DNA from: Hirudo medicinalis
Taxonomy: Eukaryota > Annelida > Clitellata > Hirudinida > Hirudinidae
NCBI GenBank assembly: GCA_011800805.1
Contig: MPNW01000287.1
Span: 173,265-234,968, forward strand
Length of the DNA stretch: 61,704 bases
Direction of reading: 5' to 3'
Shown: piece after piece, positions 56,400 to 61,704 of the stretch
Layout of the letters: each line of letters begins with the position of its first letter
Numbering within the stretch: position 1 is the first letter of the stretch
Made by a program: the position numbers and the translations under genes
The notes under the pieces: model-generated
Database searches by the model: none
The model's input: only the letters and a program-made list of their open reading frames with translations
What the model was told of the DNA's origin: nothing

Positions 56400-57650
56400 A
56401 AAATTATTTACGGCCAAGTTCAGCAATCAAATTGAATTAACAATCAATCGAATCCAATCAAATCTGTGCCCTAATCACGGAAAGATTTCTTCTCTGGATC
56501 CCATTAATCTCGCGGTCGTCTATTTTTATTTGCTTTTCCAGCGTGATTTGTGACTACAACCCTGTCATCTCGTCCTGCGTTAAGTACTTGAAAAAGCCGG
56601 TAATTTGAATATGTTCAAACATTTTAGAGCACTTTAGATAGAATTTACACAAATTATTTTATAACGAATAGGTTTTTATAATACGCGAAAATAGTACATG
56701 AAGTTATTGTGAAGTCCGGGAACGTTCAACACGGAGACAAACCAGAGCTGAACGAAACGGTGAAAAGTAAAAGGCGTATTTTTTAAAACACGATTATAAT
56801 TAGGGTTTTCCAGATTTTGTATCTTGAGAAAATGGCGCATTAAGTTAAGGGTTTGAGGAAGAAAGGGACTTCAACTTTTTGCATTTTCTCTGTTTCGGCG
56901 CAGAACTGTTACCATCATTTCGGCATGTGTTTTGTATTCAGTCTTACGTGTACAATATAATTTCATATTTAGCTACCGGAGGAAGTAGTTTGACATGTCT
57001 CACAAATAGTCTCATAAAATATTTACCATTTCTGCTATTTTCAGAAGTCATTCGCTTAATGTCAGACCTTTAGAGTAGTTGAAGTCGAAAGCATTTATTT
57101 GTCATGTTAGGATGCAATTATAACCTTTCTTTAAGTAAGATTTAATACAACATAATATCACTACTAAATTATAATAAATTACGAATTATATTAAAATCAT
57201 TTTAATCCGAAATAGAGATTTTCTAAGTGACAATTCTGGCATAATGCGCGAAAACACACATGTGGCTTAACAGACCCTAGCTAAGGGTTTCGGCGCCACG
57301 AGCGAAGTTAATAATTTGGCACCTCCCACGTATCCCACTGGCAGTTAATAATTAGTTGGTGAATTCGTTAATTCATTATTCATTAATTCATTCGGAGAGT
57401 TAATTGCAAACTGCCAGCAGGACATCAAAGAAGCTTTTAAGACCTGAAAAGCATGCAAAAGTAGGCGGACGTGGAGCTTTTGACTTTCAGGCATTCTCTA
57501 TTGTTCACTATTTCTTTTATGCTCCAAAAATGTTTTCAACTCGATTCTTTACGTTCGTTCGTGCAAAGTCACAAGTCATTGTAATAAATGCAAGTCACGT
57601 ATTTAAAGAATTTTTGTTCAAAAGCCCAGTTAAAGGTCTTATCATATTTA
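56400..57650. other. Intergenic, no gene recognised
   Basis: AT-rich on both strands with no motif-bearing frame. A patch at 57270-57345 (GGCGCCACG) is GC-richer but unidentified. Confidence 0.35.
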
Positions 57651-57654
57651 ACAT

Positions 57655-57995
57655 GATCATCATCACAATCATCATTACCACAACCATGTCACCATTACCA
57701 TCATCATTGTCGTCAAAATCGCATCATTATCGACATCATCAATCATTGTTATCACAATATCCATTACATTTTGATTCTATAACCACCACCACCACCACCA
57801 CCACCACCATCATCATCATCATCGTCGTCGTCGTCGTCATCATAATAATAATCATCATCATCACCATCTTTTTCTTCTTATTCTTCTTCACCATAGAGCT
57901 ATCAACTGTCAGATCTCTCGATCCATCATCGTTATCAACACCCACATCGTCTTCATCGTCGTCATCGTCATCGGTTGTTCGTTCAACTGGATGCA
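57655..57995. repeat. ATC/ACC/GTC compound trinucleotide region, about 340 bp
   Basis: ATC-type triplets with ACC and GTC blocks create frames of poly-Thr/Ile/Ser or, on the other strand, poly-Asp/Val/Met up to 206 codons. None carries a domain. Confidence 0.9.
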
Positions 57996-58619
57996 CACAG
58001 AAGCAACGAGAAGTTCATTCCTGAGCCACCTTTGGATGCATTGAGAGGATTTCAAGGTAGGAGTTGTTGAGTTTGATAAGTAAGACTTTCTTGTGGATTG
58101 TGCGTTATTATTGTCATTGTTATTACTGTTTGTTGTTATTACTTTGTTGTTGTTTAATAATGTATTAATGATTCAAGTAATAATTGACTTAAAGTTAATT
58201 ATTAACGACAAGTTGATTTTAGAATTAAATTATGTTGAATAAGATGACGAATACAGAATAATACATATACATATCATTTTGTATTTCATGGTTTAAAATT
58301 ATAACGATAACAACGTTAATATCTATATATATCTAACACATAAAAAATCTTATAAATTGTAAATATTGCAAGGTATTCTTGAATGTGTTCATTTGCTTTT
58401 GTTGTCTTATGTTGGATGTGCCTGCTAGTAACTTGTTAATGAGGGTCAGTCTGATGGCGGGAGAGTGCTTCCTTAAGGCTGACCCTTGAGTTGTTTTATT
58501 TTGGTTTCTTTTGTGGCTTTAATGTTTGTATTTGAGGTATTTTAATGTTTGAGTTTGATGTATTTTATTCAATGAAATTTCTCAAATTTTGAAAAAATAT
58601 TAATATTTGTTTTGTATTA

Positions 58620-58642
58620 TTATTATGCTCTTCAGATATTGA

Positions 58643-58679
<37 letters not shown>

Positions 58680-58925
58680 TTTGAAATAAAATTTATTAAA
58701 TCCAATTCGTGGCATTATTTGAATATCTTTTAAAATGCTATAAATCATTTTCGAATGGTAGCTCAATTATCAAGTGTTGTCACCAAAAGTTGTTAAGGCT
58801 TTCATTAAGAAGCCATTTGAAAGCATTGAGTGAAGGGTGCACTGGAAGATATTTTGTAAATTATGTGAATAATTTATTATGCTCTTCAGATATTGAAATA
58901 ATAATAATAATAATAATAAATTTTG
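58620..58925. repeat. Direct duplication of TTATGCTCTTCAGATATTGA plus (AAT)n
   Basis: A TTATTATGCTCTTCAGATATTGAAATAATAAT-type module occurs at about 58619-58679 and again at about 58874-58920, about 255 bases apart, each with its own AAT run. Confidence 0.85.
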
Positions 58926-59280
58926 TAATATTCATTATGATCAGGTTGAAGTGAGTGTTAATTGAAAATTAGTTATTATTTTGTACTAGAATTATTTCTA
59001 TTATTAAAAATATTTCAATATAAATGAAAAAATTTTCAGTTTTTTCAATTTTTAAATTATGAAGCTACACGTTCACCTTCCCGGTTTTATGTTAAAACAA
59101 TTTTTATTGTGATAATATACATTTTTTCACAATATATTGTAAGATATTTAAAAATAAAGTTTACATTATGATTTCATAACACAAGTAATTATTAGTAAAT
59201 AAAATCAAATATTTTAACACACAAGCTATTTAAAAAAAAACATAGAAAAATATTATCCAGATGTAGAATAAAATCTAACC

Positions 59281-59575
59281 CTGTGGAACAGCAAAAGAAA
59301 CCGTTGTGTGGTTATAAAATTCATGTTAGAAGATTATCACCCGTCTTCGGGTGAGGTTTTGGCGTAAATCAAGGGGATTGTGGCAGTTTATGGTGGCCAC
59401 TGTCTCACGGCTAGCAATATCAGTGATAAACATTGCGTTCTCGGTAAACCACCCGCAAAGCCAATTAATGGAGGGGGTTGTGTTTCAGAGTGGGTTCCCG
59501 GAGGATGGGCTGGGCTTAATCTCCATGAAAAGTGGACTTGCATCGTGTTCTGAAATTATTGCAAAGAAATGAAAT
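59281..59575 (+). other. Unassigned GC-richer block with a 73-codon open frame
   Basis: The frame 59351-59572 contains a hydrophobic stretch (VSRLAISVINIAFSV) and ends in SEIIAKK. I recognise no family on either strand. Composition contrasts with the AT-rich flanks. It may be an exon, a decayed transposon or an insertion. Confidence 0.25.
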
Positions 59576-60662
59576 AAAATGGTTTTGATGCTTTGTAACT
59601 CCAAATTAAAAATTAAGCAATGCAATTAAGTATTTTATTACATCATTTAAGCCTCAGTAATAAATGCTTACAATGATCGTGCAGGTTAATTTTGTGATTA
59701 ACCTTTGATTACACTGGGAATTTTTTTTTGTTTTTTGCCAAAACATTAAAAGTTGCAAAACTTTATAAAAAATTATTTGTACAAAAAATATTTACAAAAC
59801 ATGTCCACTATAACACCATGTTTTTAATCTACGAAGTGAGTAATTGGAATGAGCGATCTCAAGCCCATGCATAGTTTATATAAGAAAATATCAAGTGCAG
59901 AATTGACCAATCAAAAAAGTAACAGTATTACATCATTTATGTCAAAAGAATGAGTCAATGGATTCGTTAAGATAAAATACTTTAGGATGAAAATGATTGA
60001 AAATAAGTGCTCATTGTATAACCAATGTGAAAGTGAATTATTTACATTTCTCAAAAACTGTGGGAGTTTGGTATTTTTTATGCACATATTCATAATCAGG
60101 ACATCGTAATCACCCATCAGAATCTTCTGGCAAAAAAGAGTGTTGTCCAGTGTTATTAATAATATTCACAGTGTAAAATATATTTGATAACTTCATAGTA
60201 TAATTCTTAATATAATTTGTCTTCATTTCAAATATATTCGGAGCATTCACAAATACCTAATAACATTATTTAGCGATAATAAACAATAATAAGCAAATGT
60301 TGATTGAATTTATTTTGTTACTCTTCAATAATTTAGCTTTGCATGCAGAAGAATGCACTCCAGCCGATCACAATCAGTGGTGCTAGCTATTTTTATTTCA
60401 ACGTGTTTAAAAATAACAAAATTCATTTTTTTTCTTTTTTGGCAGCAAATAAATATGCTGTTTAATGTGTAAAATGTATTGTTGTCGTTGTGATACTATT
60501 TATCAATGGGAGAGGATGGCTGTTACTATTCTTCTTTTACGCGTATCGTTTGTGTAAATAAATAATAATTAATTAAAAATGTAATACTACTAATATTTTT
60601 ATTATATTTATTATATTAATTATAATTATAATTATAATATATTATTATACTTATTATATTAA

Positions 60663-61540
60663 TACATCAGAAAACCTTGAATTCTTACTTTTTGCTGATG
60701 ACACAAACGTTTTTTTTTTATCGGGGTATAATATTGATGAACTTTATTCAAAGATGAACAGCGAGCTCATAAAAATAACAAATTGGTGTGCATCTAACAT
60801 TTTATCTCTTAATGTCAAGAAAACTGTTTACATGTTATTTCATAAACCAAAAAAAAAAAATACATCTCGACAACCACCACATTCGTATTGGCGACTCCTT
60901 TCTATCTCGAGTTGACAATTGTAAATTTCTTGGAATCATCATTGACCAGCATCTTACTTTCAAAGCACATATTCAATACATCACTAACAAGATTTCAAAA
61001 ACATCGGAATTATTTCCCATATCCGTCGCTTTATCACCAAGTCGATAGCTTAAACCTTATACTATTCCTTCATATTTCCATATCTAAATTATTGTAATCT
61101 TGTTTGGGCTTGTAATTATCAATCCTACCTGCTTCCCTTACTTAAACTCCAAAAAAGATATATTCGTATTGCTTTATACCTACCCTATAACTTTCACACT
61201 GACCATTTAAAAAAAAAACTCAAGATTCTTAAAGTATATCAAATTAACCATCACCACACCGGCATCTTTATGTACAAACTGGACCATCACTTGCTTCCAC
61301 ACTTACATAATGAACTTTTTGTAACTCACTCACCACTACATTCTTATGCACTATGATCCATCACAAAATACAAATCATCCTTTGCCAGATCCAACACAAT
61401 ACTTCATTCCATCACATGCTCGGGCCCTAAAATATATTCAAAAATCCCAGCCATAATATTTTCTCAACCGAACCAATCTTCTTTTAAACGCATGCTCAAA
61501 CACTTCATTATTAATTCGTCATCATTTCTCTGACATCTCA
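60663..61540 (+). pseudogene. Jockey/CR1-type LINE reverse transcriptase 3' part
   Basis: The plus strand begins in the RT palm with LLFADDTNVFF (60685-60717; FADD catalytic pair intact). It continues with NCKFLGIIIDQHLTFKAHI (60917-60973), a thumb-like LLKLQKRYIRIALYLPYN (about 61140-61193) and a KIYSKIPA end near 61433-61457. At least three frameshifts and a stop interrupt it. The 5' part is missing, as expected for a truncated copy. Confidence 0.8.
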
Positions 61541-61575
61541 TTCACTCTCCGTCCACAAATAACAGACCCATAGTC

Positions 61576-61704
61576 ACAAGGCGTGCAGGTTGGCCGAATG
61601 GGTTGCGTTCCTGCATGCGGTCGTAATAGCAACAGTCGTAATGTGTCGTGTTCGCAACCCAGCCTGCACCGCCAGGGAGCGCCCTGGGGTAGGGGCGCTA
61701 TATA
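61576..61704 (+). mobile_element. tRNA-derived SINE, family copy 2, cut by window end
   Basis: The A box TTGGCCGAATGGG is near 61591 and the B box GTGTTCGCAACCC near 61649. GCAGGTT and AGCCTGC at the two sides of the head can pair over seven bases like an acceptor stem. One base is missing between acceptor and A box, so it is not a clean tRNA. It continues into GGGAGCGCCCTGGGGTAGGGGCGCTATATA, a version of the family tail, at the very end of the window. Confidence 0.65.

Larger units (their letters stand above)
58000..60655. other. Intergenic with short repeats
   Basis: It contains an 8-bp inverted repeat AGGGTCAG/CTGACCCT around 58441-58490, a duplicated (AAT)n module (listed separately) and a GC-richer patch at 59281-59575 (listed separately). 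The rest is AT-rich without coding signs. Confidence 0.35.

Noticed and set aside
57404..58024. 206-codon plus-strand frame
   Set aside because: Its length comes from ATC/ACC/GTC triplet repeats; no domain, and flanking codons look random.

Overview
The window looks like a nuclear contig from a spiralian animal, most probably a leech of the Helobdella type. It is AT-rich, its genes are split by GT-AG introns, and it is full of trinucleotide microsatellites, LINE, SINE and DNA-transposon relics. It has two assembly gaps (19496-19658 and 30825-31773) and a single N at 4731. The leech assignment is an inference. It rests on a secreted antistasin-domain gene with decayed duplicates (antistasins are best known from leech saliva) and on genome style.

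Four protein-coding genes can be assembled exon by exon with matching splice phases. (1) A rhodopsin-family neuropeptide receptor on the minus strand (17224 down to 2303) covers TM1 to TM6. A 13.6 kb intron separates TM4 from TM5, and the TM7 exon lies beyond the left edge. (2) A five-exon secreted antistasin-like gene lies on the plus strand (26990-28048). It is followed by duplicated, partly broken exon copies at 30567-30670 and 32565-32670, and by three copies of its 3' flank. (3) CREB-regulated transcription coactivator (CRTC/TORC) is on the minus strand (51488 down to 44197). It has eleven exons and about 649 residues. The CREB-binding N-terminus, the SIK/14-3-3 site, a calcineurin-docking-like motif and the acidic C-terminal activation domain are all recognisable. 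(4) TIPIN, the Timeless-interacting replication-fork protein, is on the plus strand (53080-55045). It has seven exons and about 240 residues, with a Swi3 domain and a terminal RPA32-binding helix. CRTC and TIPIN are head to head across about 1.6 kb.

Layout: 1-17.2 kb receptor gene and its huge intron; 17.2-26.9 kb gene-poor, with a LINE RNase H tail, a tRNA-derived SINE and AT-rich tandem repeats; 27-33.3 kb antistasin cluster broken up by LINE pieces and a gap; 33.8-35.3 kb nested DNA transposon and SINE; 35.3-39.3 kb minisatellites; 39.4-43.3 kb a LINE interrupted by a decayed piggyBac; 44.2-55 kb CRTC and TIPIN; 55.6-61.7 kb LINE relics and simple repeats, ending in a SINE cut by the window edge.

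The most interesting signals beyond the genes are five. They are the birth-and-death pattern of the antistasin exons; a ~1.1 kb terminal-inverted-repeat element carrying a tRNA-Glu-like SINE; a dispersed SINE family with a shared ~35 bp tail that repeatedly abuts (ATT)n tracts; a cloverleaf-like set of perfect inverted repeats at 13326-13440; and a piggyBac insertion whose two flanks rejoin into one LINE reading frame. All homology calls were made by eye from family motifs; no database search was run.
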